A stretch of DNA of 64,000 bases from Phocaeicola plebeius (GTDB lineage Bacteria > Bacteroidota > Bacteroidia > Bacteroidales > Bacteroidaceae), in NCBI GenBank assembly GCA_022767125.1, contig JALEPZ010000059.1:49080-113079 (forward strand), read 5' to 3'. The number at the start of each line of letters is the position of its first letter. Position 1 is the stretch's first letter. Position numbers and translations under genes: made by a program. This document shows, one piece after another, positions 35,851-44,633 of the stretch. The notes under the pieces are model-generated. The model did no database searches. It was not told the DNA's origin and saw only the letters and a list, made by a program, of their open reading frames with translations.

Positions 35851-35867
35851 CAAAAAACAATCGACAC

Positions 35868-36998
35868 ATGAACAGACAGTTAAGAATCATCGTCAGCGGA
35901 GGAGGAACCGGAGGTCATATTTTTCCGGCCATTTCCATCGCCAATGCCATAAAAGAACAGCATCCCGATGCCGACATCCTCTTTGTAGGGGCAGAGGGAC
36001 GCATGGAGATGCAGCGCGTACCGGCTGCCGGCTATCGCATCATCGGACTGCCGGTAGCGGGGTTCGACCGCCAGCATCTCTGGAAGAACGTGGGTGTACT
36101 GATCAAGCTGGTCAAGAGCCAGTGGAAAGCCCGCAAGATTATCCGTGACTTCCGCCCCCATGCTGCCGTGGGAGTGGGAGGCTATGCCAGCGGACCGACC
36201 TTGAAGATGGCGCAGGGCATGGGCATCCCTACCCTGCTGCAGGAACAGAACTCGTATGCCGGGGTCACCAACAAGCTGCTGGCCAAGAAGGCCTGCAAGA
36301 TTTGTGTGGCCTACGAAGGCATGGAGCGTTTTTTTGCAGCCGACCGGATTATCCTGACAGGCAATCCGGTGCGACAGGGACTGACCCGTCCCACATTAGG
36401 GCATGACGAAGCCGTACGTAGTTTCGGACTGGACCCGCAAAAGAAGACCATTCTGATTGTGGGCGGCAGCCTGGGGGCCCGTACCATCAACAACTGTGTC
36501 CTGCAGGGACTCGACAAGATCAAGGAATCGGGCGTACAGTTCATCTGGCAGACCGGCAAGTTCTATTTCGAGGAGGCCAAGGCCAAGGTAGCCGAGGCCG
36601 GCCGTCTGCCCATGCTGCATACCACCGACTTCATCTCCGACATGTCTGCTGCCTACAGTGCCGCCGATCTGGTCATCAGCCGTGCGGGAGCCGGTTCCAT
36701 CTCGGAGTTCTGCCTGCTGCAGAAGCCGGTCATCCTGGTCCCCTCGCCCAACGTGGCCGAAGACCACCAGACCAAGAATGCCCTGGCACTGGTCGACAAG
36801 GAGGCAGCCCTGTATGTGAAGGACGCAGAAGCAGGCGACCGCCTGCTCGACCTGGCCATCGCCACAGTGAAACAGCCCGACACACTGAACCGATTGAGTA
36901 ACCACATCGCCCGACTGGCCTTCAAGGACTCTGCCAATGTCATTGCCCGCGAAGTCTGCCAGCTGGCCGAACAATACGCAAACGAACATGGATGTTAA
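35868..36998 (+). CDS. murG: UDP-GlcNAc:lipid I N-acetylglucosaminyltransferase
   Basis: 376 residues; glycine-rich N-terminal loop VSGGGTGGHIFPA, second loop VVGVGGYASGPTL, C-terminal GSLGARTIN and the GAGSISEF donor-binding motif. GT28 enzyme that turns lipid I into lipid II on the cytoplasmic face. Its stop overlaps the murC start by 11 bases, so the two are translationally linked. Confidence 0.97.
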   Translation: MNRQLRIIVSGGGTGGHIFPAISIANAIKEQHPDADILFVGAEGRMEMQRVPAAGYRIIGLPVAGFDRQHLWKNVGVLIKLVKSQWKARKIIRDFRPHAAVGVGGYASGPTLKMAQGMGIPTLLQEQNSYAGVTNKLLAKKACKICVAYEGMERFFAADRIILTGNPVRQGLTRPTLGHDEAVRSFGLDPQKKTILIVGGSLGARTINNCVLQGLDKIKESGVQFIWQTGKFYFEEAKAKVAEAGRLPMLHTTDFISDMSAAYSAADLVISRAGAGSISEFCLLQKPVILVPSPNVAEDHQTKNALALVDKEAALYVKDAEAGDRLLDLAIATVKQPDTLNRLSNHIARLAFKDSANVIAREVCQLAEQYANEHGC

Positions 36999-38364
36999 TA
37001 CGTTGAAATCCGTCTATTTTATCGGGGCCGGAGGCATCGGTATGAGTGCGCTGGTCCGCTACTTCCTGTCGAAAGGCAAGGCAGTGGGCGGCTATGACCG
37101 TACTCCCAGCGAACTGACCGGAAAACTGATAGCCGAAGGGGCAGCCATCCACTACGAGGAAGACGAGACCTTGATTCCGGAAGCCTTCCGCGACCCGAAG
37201 GTTACCTTAGTGGTCTACACTCCCGCCATACCGGCCACCCACCGGGAACTGGTATATTTCCAGACCCATGGATTCGACATACAGAAACGGGCCCAGGTAT
37301 TGGGCATGCTGACCCGTACCGAACGCGGACTGTGCGTAGCCGGTACCCACGGGAAAACCACCACATCGACCATGGCAGCCCATCTACTGCACCAGTCGCA
37401 CGTGGGTTGCAACGCCTTCCTCGGCGGTATCTCCAAAAACTACGGGACGAACCTGCTGCTGTCTGAAACCAGCGACTTCGTCGTCATCGAAGCCGATGAA
37501 TTCGACCGTTCGTTCCATTGGCTGACCCCATATGCCACCGTCATCACGGCCACCGACTCCGACCATCTGGACATCTATGGCACCCACGAAGCGTATGTGG
37601 AAAGTTTCCGCCACTACACCTCGCTCATCCGCCCCGACGGCTTCCTGATCCTGAAGCAGGGACTGGAGTTGCAGCCTGCCGTACAGGAGGGAGTCACCGT
37701 CTACACCTACAGCGTAGATGCCGGTGATTTCCATGCAGAAAACATCCGCATCGGCAATGGGGAGATTGTATTCGACTACGTTTCGCCACTGGGTAACATC
37801 CGCGACATCCGTTTGGGAGTGCCCGTCTATGTCAACATCGAGAACGGCATTGCCGCCATGGCACTGGCACAGATCGGTGGAGCCGATGCCGACGAAATCC
37901 ATCGTGCCATGGGCACCTTCCGGGGAGTAGACCGCCGGTTCGACTTCCAGTTGAAGACAGACCGCTATGTATTCCTGAGTGACTATGCCCACCATCCGGC
38001 CGAAATCCGGCAAAGCATCACGTCCCTCCGGAAACTCTATCCAGAGCGGAAGCTGACCGCTGTCTTCCAGCCCCATCTGTACACCCGTACCCGTGATTTC
38101 TATCAGGAGTTTGCCGACAGCCTCTCGCTGCTCGACGAAGTTATCCTGCTCGATATCTACCCTGCCCGAGAAGCCCCCATTCCCGGCGTGAGCAGCCAAC
38201 TGATTTACGACCACCTGCGTCCCGGCATCGAAAAATGCCAGTGCCACAAGGAAGACCTGCTGGACCTGCTGAAGGGGAAACCGCTGGAAGTACTCATCAC
38301 CCTGGGTGCCGGTGATGTGGATAACTATGTACCCCAAATCACTCAAATGCTGAAAGAAAGATGA
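36988..38364 (+). CDS. murC: UDP-MurNAc:L-alanine ligase
   Basis: 458 residues from the ATG at 36988 (MDVNTLKSVYFIGAGGIGM). NAD-like loop GAGGIGMSALVRYF, ATP loop VAGTHGKTTTSTMA, then DYAHHPAEI and the C-terminal QPHLYTRTRDF region. First Mur ligase of the pathway, adding L-alanine to UDP-MurNAc. The ORF track start (36937) lies inside murG; the chosen start gives a normal N-terminus. The stop overlaps ftsQ (ATGA). Confidence 0.97.
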   Translation: MDVNTLKSVYFIGAGGIGMSALVRYFLSKGKAVGGYDRTPSELTGKLIAEGAAIHYEEDETLIPEAFRDPKVTLVVYTPAIPATHRELVYFQTHGFDIQKRAQVLGMLTRTERGLCVAGTHGKTTTSTMAAHLLHQSHVGCNAFLGGISKNYGTNLLLSETSDFVVIEADEFDRSFHWLTPYATVITATDSDHLDIYGTHEAYVESFRHYTSLIRPDGFLILKQGLELQPAVQEGVTVYTYSVDAGDFHAENIRIGNGEIVFDYVSPLGNIRDIRLGVPVYVNIENGIAAMALAQIGGADADEIHRAMGTFRGVDRRFDFQLKTDRYVFLSDYAHHPAEIRQSITSLRKLYPERKLTAVFQPHLYTRTRDFYQEFADSLSLLDEVILLDIYPAREAPIPGVSSQLIYDHLRPGIEKCQCHKEDLLDLLKGKPLEVLITLGAGDVDNYVPQITQMLKER

Positions 38365-39101
38365 AACGGAAAATTCTCATACTCATCGTGTTGTTGCTGG
38401 CCTCCGCCTATCTGGTGGTAGCGGTCACTGTCTTTAACGACGCCCCCGCCACGCGCGAATGCGAGGGTATAGAATTGACCATCAAAGACAGCATCGACAA
38501 CGGATTCGTGACTCCGGCCGACATCCAGCAACTCATCAAAAAGAAAAAGCTGTTGCCCATTAAGAAGCAGCAGCAGGACATCGATGTCCGCCAGCTGGAG
38601 GAAATCCTGGACGAACATCCTTTCGTCAAGAAGGCGGAATGCTACCTGACCTCTGGCGGAAAGGTGGCCATCGACATCTACCAGCGCATCCCCATCCTGC
38701 GGGTCATGAGCAGCAACGGGGACGACTATTTCGTGGACAGCGAAGGGAAAATCATGTCGGCTCCCGGCCACTCCGTTCATGTAGTGGTAGCCACCGGTTC
38801 CATTGACCGTTCATTCGCACAGGACCAATTGTACGAACTCGGTACCTACTTGCATACCGACCGTTTCTGGGAGTCGCAGATTGAACAAATCCACGTTACA
38901 CCACAAAAAGAACTGGAATTGGTTCCCCGTGTAGGCAGCCACATAATATTTTTTGGAAAACCGGGCGATTATTCGGAAAAATTCGCTAAATTGCAGACCT
39001 TCTATAAAAAGGCACTCAACCAAGTAGGTTGGAACAAGTATAGCAGAATCAGCATTGAATTCACGAACCAGATTATTTGTACTAAAAAAGAGAAAAATTA
39101 A
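38361..39101 (+). CDS. ftsQ: Cell division protein FtsQ (DivIB-like)
   Basis: 246 residues with one membrane helix about 5-24 (LILIVLLLASAYLVVAVTVF), a POTRA-like region (DNGFVTPADIQQLIKKKKL) and a beta domain (VAIDIYQRIPILRVM). It links FtsL and FtsB-type proteins to the divisome. The call depends on topology and on its position between murC and ftsA, the usual place; sequence similarity within the family is low. Confidence 0.92.
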   Translation: MKRKILILIVLLLASAYLVVAVTVFNDAPATRECEGIELTIKDSIDNGFVTPADIQQLIKKKKLLPIKKQQQDIDVRQLEEILDEHPFVKKAECYLTSGGKVAIDIYQRIPILRVMSSNGDDYFVDSEGKIMSAPGHSVHVVVATGSIDRSFAQDQLYELGTYLHTDRFWESQIEQIHVTPQKELELVPRVGSHIIFFGKPGDYSEKFAKLQTFYKKALNQVGWNKYSRISIEFTNQIICTKKEKN

Positions 39102-39110
39102 ACAATATAT

Positions 39111-40730
39111 ATGGCAGTTACAGATTTTATAGTAGCCATCGAATTAGGCTCAACAAAGATAACAGGCGTAGCAGGCAAAAAGAATGCAGACGGAAGCATC
39201 CGCATTCTGGCATACGCCAGTGAGAAGTCATCCGACTGCATCAAGAAAGGTGTAATCTACAACCTGGACAAGACCACGCAACTCATCACCACTATCATCG
39301 GACGTCTGGAGGACCGTTTGGGCGCAGGCATCAAGAAAGTGTATGTGGGAATGGGTGGACAGTCCGTGCGCAGTATCCGCAACACGGAGAGCAAGCAACT
39401 GGAGGAAGATACCAAGATCTCGCAGGCCCTCATCGACGAAATGATGAAGGTCAACTGTGAGTTTCCTCTCGTTGACCAGGAAATCCTGGCCGTTGAACCG
39501 CAGGAATACAAAATGGGCAACAACCAGTTGACTACCGAACCTGTAGGCATCCCTACCGATCGTATCGAAGGCCATTACCTGAACATCATCGGGCGCAATA
39601 CCTTGAAAAGCAATATCCGCAAATGCTTCCGTGATGCAGGCAACCGTCCCGGCTACGAAATCGCCGACTACCTGCTGGCACCGGCTGCCACCGCACAGGT
39701 ATTGCTCACTCCGAGTGAGAAACGTTCGGGATGTGCCCTCATCGATTTCGGGGCCGACACCACTACTGTATCTGTCTATAAAAACAATATCCTGCGCCAT
39801 CTGGCAGTCATCCCGCTGGGCGGCAGCAACATCACGAAAGACATCGCCAGCCAGCAGGTGGAAGAAGAAGAAGCCGAACAGATTAAGCTGACCTTCGGCA
39901 GCGCCTATACCGCTCCTTCGGACGACGAAGGGGACGATGCCCGCGAATGCAGCCTCGACGGCAAGTTCTCCATCCGTGCCCGGAAACTGGAAGACATTGT
40001 GGAGGCCCGCGTCGAGGAAATCCTGCAGAACGTATGGAACCAGATCAAGCTGTCCGACTTCAGCGACAAGCTGCTGGCCGGAGCCGTCCTCACCGGCGGT
40101 GCCGCCAACCTGCCCAACCTGGAGGAAGCGTTCACCCATATTACCAAGATTGAGAAGGTACGCACCGCCCTCAATGCCAACGTGGAACTCGAAGGCTATT
40201 CCAACCTGATTCCGAAGGACGGCAGCCAGAACACCCTGCTCGGCCTGCTCGTTGCCGGCAAGGACAACTGCTGCAAGATTGATCCGCGCAAGCAGCAACT
40301 GGACTTCATCGACCTGGAGGATCAGAATGCCGAAGAGGAAAAGAAGCGCAAGGAAGAGGAAGAGGCCCAGAAAAAAGCGGCCGAGGAGAAGAAGCGCAAG
40401 GAAGAGGAAGAAGAACGCAAGAGGCAGGAAGAGGCCGAACGGCTGAGACGACTGGAAGAAGAGCGCAAGCAGCAGGAACAGGCCCGGCTCGAGAAACGGA
40501 AGAAAGACTGTGAGGCACTGATGGCCACTGCCGAAGCGCACATACAGAAGAAAGAATACAAGAAGGCACTGGCCCGTGCCATCGAGGCACAGGACATGCA
40601 CGTGTTCGAGAAGTCAGCCGAAATTGACCTCCTCATTACCAAAATCAAACGGCTGAAGAATGAGAACAATCCGTTCAAGAACTTCCTGAGCAAGCTGAAG
40701 GACGGTGCGGATGAAATCATGAAAGACTAA
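39111..40730 (+). CDS. ftsA: Cell division actin homologue FtsA with long charged C-terminal tail
   Basis: 539 residues. Actin-fold phosphate loops IVAIELGSTKITGVAG and IDFGADTTTVSVY, the 1C domain in between, and GGAANLPNLEEA; this core ends near residue 397. FtsA tethers FtsZ to the membrane. From 398 there is a tail of about 142 residues: a dense Glu/Lys/Arg coiled coil with a repeated block (EEEKKRKEEEEAQKKAAEEK), a helical segment like a small repeat domain (ALMATAEAHIQKKEYKKALA), and a final amphipathic stretch NNPFKNFLSKLKDGADEIM that may be the membrane anchor. E. coli FtsA is about 420 residues and lacks this. Confidence 0.95.
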   Translation: MAVTDFIVAIELGSTKITGVAGKKNADGSIRILAYASEKSSDCIKKGVIYNLDKTTQLITTIIGRLEDRLGAGIKKVYVGMGGQSVRSIRNTESKQLEEDTKISQALIDEMMKVNCEFPLVDQEILAVEPQEYKMGNNQLTTEPVGIPTDRIEGHYLNIIGRNTLKSNIRKCFRDAGNRPGYEIADYLLAPAATAQVLLTPSEKRSGCALIDFGADTTTVSVYKNNILRHLAVIPLGGSNITKDIASQQVEEEEAEQIKLTFGSAYTAPSDDEGDDARECSLDGKFSIRARKLEDIVEARVEEILQNVWNQIKLSDFSDKLLAGAVLTGGAANLPNLEEAFTHITKIEKVRTALNANVELEGYSNLIPKDGSQNTLLGLLVAGKDNCCKIDPRKQQLDFIDLEDQNAEEEKKRKEEEEAQKKAAEEKKRKEEEEERKRQEEAERLRRLEEERKQQEQARLEKRKKDCEALMATAEAHIQKKEYKKALARAIEAQDMHVFEKSAEIDLLITKIKRLKNENNPFKNFLSKLKDGADEIMKD

Positions 40731-40770
40731 GTGGAACCAAGAAACAGAAAAACAATAAAACGAATACTAT

Positions 40771-42087
40771 ATGTCAGACGAATCAACCATGCCCTTCGAC
40801 TTTCCGAAGAACTCGCCTAGCATCATCAAGGTGATTGGTGTAGGCGGTGGTGGCGGTAATGCCGTCAACCACATGTACCGAGAAGGCATACACGATGTGA
40901 CCTTCGTAGTCTGCAATACCGATAACCAGGCCCTCGAAGTATCGCCTGTCCCTATCAAACTACAATTAGGCCGCGAAGGTCTGGGTGCCGGCAACCGCCC
41001 TGAGAAGGCGCGTGCCGCTGCCGAAGAGAGTCTGGAGGAGGTGACCCAAATGCTGAACGACGGCAGTTGCCGCATGGCCTTCATCACCGCCGGTATGGGA
41101 GGCGGTACAGGTACGGGAGCCGGACCGATTGTCGCACGAACGGCCAAGGAAATGAACATCCTGACCGTAGGTATCGTCACCATCCCCTTCCTGTTCGAAG
41201 GCTACAAGAAAATTGACCAGGCCCTCGACGGAGTGGAAGAGATGAGCAAGCATGTCGATGCCCTGCTGGTCATCAACAACGAGCGCCTGCGCGATGTCTA
41301 TTCCGACCTGAGTGTCATCAATGCCTTCGGAAAGGCAGACGACACCTTGTCGATTGCCGCCAAGAGCATTGCTGAAATCATCACCCTGCGCGGTACCATC
41401 AACCTGGACTTCAACGATGTGCGCACAGTCCTGAAAGACGGGGGCGTGGCCATCATGAGTACCGGTTACGGAGAAGGGGAAGGCCGCGTCACGCAGGCTA
41501 TCAACGATGCCCTCCATTCGCCGTTGCTGAATAACAACGACATCTTCAACTCGAAAAAGGTGTTGTTCGTCATTACCTACAATCCTGCCAGCGAACTGAT
41601 GATGAACGAGATGGATGAAATCCACGAGTTCATGAGCCACTTCGGCAAAGAAGTGGAGACCAAATGGGGTCTCTATTCCGACGAGACACTGGAACAGAAA
41701 GTGAAGTTTACCATTTTGGCCACCGGCTTCGGTATCAAGGATGTACCGGGGATGGACAATGTCATCAAGAAGCGGACAGCCGAGGAACAGAAGAAGCTGG
41801 AAGAACTGGAAGAACTGGAACAGAAGAAGGACGAACGACGCAGCGAATACTATGGTTCGCAAATCAACGGACGGAGCAACCGCAAGCGCCGTCATAACCT
41901 CTATATCTTCACCCAGGAAGACCTGGACAACGACGACGTCATCAGCATGGTGGAGACGACCCCGACCTTCCAGCGCAGCAAGGCCGTACTGGAGGGCATC
42001 CAGTCGAGAGCCTTCATGGAAGAACCGGCCTCATCGACCGGAAAGACGGACACCGGTGGTACCAGTACAATGACCATCAGCTTTTAA
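40771..42087 (+). CDS. ftsZ: Cell division tubulin homologue FtsZ
   Basis: 438 residues. GTPase domain with tubulin signature GMGGGTGTGAGP and start VIGVGGGGGNAVNHM; C-terminal polymerisation domain to about 330. The linker includes KKLEELEELEQKKDERRSEYY, followed by a tail TFQRSKAVLEGIQSRAF that probably binds FtsA or ZapA-like partners, as the last conserved part. Forms the cytokinetic ring. Gap of 40 bases after ftsA. Confidence 0.98.
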   Translation: MSDESTMPFDFPKNSPSIIKVIGVGGGGGNAVNHMYREGIHDVTFVVCNTDNQALEVSPVPIKLQLGREGLGAGNRPEKARAAAEESLEEVTQMLNDGSCRMAFITAGMGGGTGTGAGPIVARTAKEMNILTVGIVTIPFLFEGYKKIDQALDGVEEMSKHVDALLVINNERLRDVYSDLSVINAFGKADDTLSIAAKSIAEIITLRGTINLDFNDVRTVLKDGGVAIMSTGYGEGEGRVTQAINDALHSPLLNNNDIFNSKKVLFVITYNPASELMMNEMDEIHEFMSHFGKEVETKWGLYSDETLEQKVKFTILATGFGIKDVPGMDNVIKKRTAEEQKKLEELEELEQKKDERRSEYYGSQINGRSNRKRRHNLYIFTQEDLDNDDVISMVETTPTFQRSKAVLEGIQSRAFMEEPASSTGKTDTGGTSTMTISF

Positions 42088-42117
42088 CGACAATGTATAA
42101 CCCCTAAACATACAACT

Positions 42118-42567
42118 ATGGATTTGTTTGAACAGATAAGCAACGATATCAAAGAGGCCATGAAGGCCAAGGACAAGGTCCGTCTGGAGACCTTGCGCAA
42201 CATCAAGAAGTGTTTCCTCGAAGCCAAGACGGCTCCGGGTGCCAACGACACACTGACGAATGACGCCGCCCTGAAAATCATGCAGAAGCTGGTGAAGCAG
42301 GGCAAAGATTCAGCTGCCGTCTATGAAGGACAGGGACGTGCCGACTTGGCCGAAGCCGAACGGGCACAGGTACAGGTTATCGAAACCTACCTGCCCAAGC
42401 AACTCTCTGCCGAGGAGCTGGAAGCCCGGCTGAAAGACATCATCGCCCGCACAGGCGCCACATCCGCCAAAGAGATGGGCAAGGTGATGGGCGTCGCTTC
42501 CAAGGAACTGGCCGGACTGGCAGAAGGACGCGCCATTTCCGCCAAAGTGAAGGAACTGTTGGGATAA
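42118..42567 (+). CDS. GatB/YqeY domain-containing protein
   Basis: 149 residues, DLFEQISNDIKEAMKAKDKV start and TGATSAKEMGKVMGVASKELAG end, the YqeY pattern related to the tail of GatB. Its role is not known; it may influence tRNA-dependent amidation. It follows ftsZ by 30 bases and is co-oriented, so is probably the last gene of the cluster, as is usual in Bacteroides. Confidence 0.93.
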   Translation: MDLFEQISNDIKEAMKAKDKVRLETLRNIKKCFLEAKTAPGANDTLTNDAALKIMQKLVKQGKDSAAVYEGQGRADLAEAERAQVQVIETYLPKQLSAEELEARLKDIIARTGATSAKEMGKVMGVASKELAGLAEGRAISAKVKELLG

Positions 42568-42626
42568 GCGGAGGTTCCCCCTCACAAGCTGTCCGAAAAA
42601 CCATCTTTCAGCCTCCCTCTTGCTCT

Positions 42627-42731
42627 GTCATCCTGAGCGGGAAGCTTCCTTTTGCTTTGGCATCCTGAACGAAGTGAAGGATCTGTGAACATAATGCGAA
42701 TGTATTCAGATGCTTCACTCTGTTCAGCATG
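42627..42731. repeat. REP-like imperfect inverted repeat at a convergent gene junction
   Basis: CATCCTGAACGAAGTGAAGG onward (42661-42685) pairs with 42707-42731 (ending CTCTGTTCAGCATG) at most positions. A partial extra copy, GTCATCCTGAGCGGGAAG, begins at 42627. This matches the CATCCTGAnCGAAGTGAAGGATC family of intergenic repeats seen across Bacteroidetes (recalled). It lies between the convergent YqeY and lpxH genes and may act as a terminator. Confidence 0.7.
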
Positions 42732-42740
42732 ACAAATATT

Positions 42741-43505
42741 TTATGCTTCCGTATCTCCTTCGATAAACTGTTCGACAAACAGGTTCTCCCCATCAAAGAC
42801 AGCATAGGAGAATTCCGTAATCCAGTCACCCAGCATCACCATCCTTGCCGAACGGCTCAACATCAGGTCCAGCAGGATGTGCCGATGGCCGTAGACAAAA
42901 AAATTGATGTCTGGATGCGTCTTCAGATACCGCTTGGTGAACAATACCAGAGGTTCCTTGTCCTCCCCCATGTAGTCGGGCTCTTTTCCGCCTTCCCGTT
43001 TGAGCCTGCTATGTTTGGCCCATTCCAGCCCCAGTTCCACGCTCCAGCGGGGATGCAACATCGAGAACAGGCGTTGCAGCACCGGGTTGTGGAACATTCT
43101 GCGCAAAATCTTGTACGTGTGGTCACCATCACCCAATCCGTCGCCGTGCGCCAGAAAGAATTCCTTTCCATAAATCTCACAGGTCAACGGCTGTCGGTGC
43201 AGAATCACTCCACATTCCTTCTCGAGGTAATCGCCACACCAGATATCATGATTCCCGATGAAGAAATGCACCTCCACTCCCCGGTCGGTCAGTTCAGACA
43301 CCTTTCCTAGAAACCGGGTATAGCCTTTCGGAACCACCAACTTGAATTCGTACCAGAAATCGAACATGTCACCCAGCAGGTACACGGCAGCCGCCTTGTC
43401 CTTGATGCTGTCCAGAAAATTCACCAGTCTCCGTTCCTGCGTCCTTCCGTGCGGAATCGCCCTGGATCCCAAATGGGCATCCGAAAGAAAATAGACATTC
43501 TTCAT
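42741..43505 (-). CDS. lpxH: UDP-2,3-diacylglucosamine diphosphatase
   Basis: 254 residues, from the ATG at 43505; the ORF track also counts a preceding GTG. Metallophosphatase motifs in order: LSDAHLGS, GDMFDFWYEF, GNHDIWCG, HGDGLGD and YGHRHI. The LpxH class cleaves the pyrophosphate of UDP-diacylglucosamine to lipid X in lipid A synthesis. It lies 24 bases after the DUF59 gene on the same strand, so probably shares its promoter. Confidence 0.9.
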   Translation of the reverse strand: MKNVYFLSDAHLGSRAIPHGRTQERRLVNFLDSIKDKAAAVYLLGDMFDFWYEFKLVVPKGYTRFLGKVSELTDRGVEVHFFIGNHDIWCGDYLEKECGVILHRQPLTCEIYGKEFFLAHGDGLGDGDHTYKILRRMFHNPVLQRLFSMLHPRWSVELGLEWAKHSRLKREGGKEPDYMGEDKEPLVLFTKRYLKTHPDINFFVYGHRHILLDLMLSRSARMVMLGDWITEFSYAVFDGENLFVEQFIEGDTEA

Positions 43506-43529
43506 CACTCACTCCTTCCTTTCTTCGTA

Positions 43530-43850
43530 TTACATGAATCCCAGTTCCAACTTCGCCTCATCAGTCATCATGTCCTTGTCCCATTCGGGCTCGAACACCA
43601 GATTGACCTGCGCGGATGTCACCCCATCCACCGACTCGATTTTCTGCCGGATATCCTCCATGATAAAGTCGGCAGCCGGACAATTGGGAGCCGTCAAGGT
43701 CATATCCACCGTCAATTCCCCGTTATCCTGCAGGTCGATCTTGTAAATCAGCCCCAGGTCGTACACATTAACTGGGATTTCGGGGTCATACACCGTCTTC
43801 AGCATCTCAACAATCCGTTCTTCTATTTTCAGTTTGGTCTCGTTGTCCAT
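43530..43850 (-). CDS. DUF59/MIP18-family iron-sulfur cluster assembly protein
   Basis: 106 residues: VYDPEIPVNVYDLGLIYKID and MTLTAPNCPAADFI, the cysteine in the second being the conserved metal-binding one. The family (SufT/Cia2-like) helps load Fe-S clusters on target proteins. Complete single domain. Upstream of lpxH in a two-gene unit. Confidence 0.93.
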   Translation of the reverse strand: MDNETKLKIEERIVEMLKTVYDPEIPVNVYDLGLIYKIDLQDNGELTVDMTLTAPNCPAADFIMEDIRQKIESVDGVTSAQVNLVFEPEWDKDMMTDEAKLELGFM

Positions 43851-43875
43851 ACATCTGTCTTTCTTGATTTGGATG

Positions 43876-43883
43876 CAAACATA
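43876..43883 (-). promoter_or_regulatory. Bacteroides-type -7 box for the DUF59-lpxH unit
   Basis: Minus strand reads TATGTTTG followed by C, matching TAnnTTTG, 26 bases upstream of the ATG at 43850. Confidence 0.65.
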
Positions 43884-43925
43884 CGAAAAAACGTTGGAAT
43901 AAACGAATAAAAGGACAGAATTTCC

Positions 43926-44633
43926 CTATAGCTTTCCCTCATCCACATAGCTGTAATAGCTGCCGTCGGCCACCACAATGTGATCCACCAGGCGTATGCG
44001 CACGACCTTGGCCGCCTCCGCCAATGCCTGCGTCAGCCGGTCATCGTCCGCACTGGGACGGCTATTGCCCGACGGATGGTTATGCGCCAGGGCTATCGAA
44101 GTGGCCCGTTTCAGCAGTGCCTCGCGGAGGATGCAGCGCACATCCACCTGGGTAGCCGCCAATCCCCCCTGGCTCACCCTCACCGCTTCGATGACCCTGG
44201 CGGCCTGATTGAGCAGCAAGACCCAACACTCTTCGACTGGCAAATCGCACATCAGCGGATGGAAAAACTCGTACAGGTCGAGCGAACAGCCAATGAATGT
44301 CCTCTTCTGAGGTTCTTCCTCCTTCCGCCGTTTCCCCAACTCCGATGCCGCCAGCAGGGTAACTGCCTTGGCCGGGCCGATTCCCTTGAACTGGCACAGT
44401 TCCTCCACACTGCACTTGCCCAACCGGCTCAGGCTGTTGCCGTAGCGGTCCAACACCTTGCGCATCAAGGCGACCGCCGAATCTTCCGTATTGCCCGACC
44501 CGACCAGAATCGCCAGCAATTCCGCATTGCTCAGTGCCGCTGCCCCATGGTGCATCATCTTTTCGCGCGGGCGGTCTTCCACCGCCCATTGGTTGATAGT
44601 CAATTTTTCCTCTTTTTTGTCTGCTCTATTCAT
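43926..44633 (-). CDS. radC: RadC family JAB-domain protein
   Basis: 235 residues from the ATG at 44633 (MNRADKKEEKLTINQWAVED). N-terminal helix-hairpin-helix region (EELCQFKGIGPAKAVTLLAA) and the metal-binding JAMM motif LAHNHPSGNSRPSADD. The historic DNA-repair role is not supported; the JAB fold suggests a metal-dependent protease or nuclease linked with DNA. It overlaps the end of the glycosyltransferase gene by 8 bases (ATGAATAG), implying coupled translation. Confidence 0.95.
   Translation of the reverse strand: MNRADKKEEKLTINQWAVEDRPREKMMHHGAAALSNAELLAILVGSGNTEDSAVALMRKVLDRYGNSLSRLGKCSVEELCQFKGIGPAKAVTLLAASELGKRRKEEEPQKRTFIGCSLDLYEFFHPLMCDLPVEECWVLLLNQAARVIEAVRVSQGGLAATQVDVRCILREALLKRATSIALAHNHPSGNSRPSADDDRLTQALAEAAKVVRIRLVDHIVVADGSYYSYVDEGKL

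Noticed and set aside
39228-40601. 457-residue minus-strand ORF opposite ftsA
   Set aside because: Long only because of the biased codons of ftsA; reads as Phe/Leu-rich shadow.
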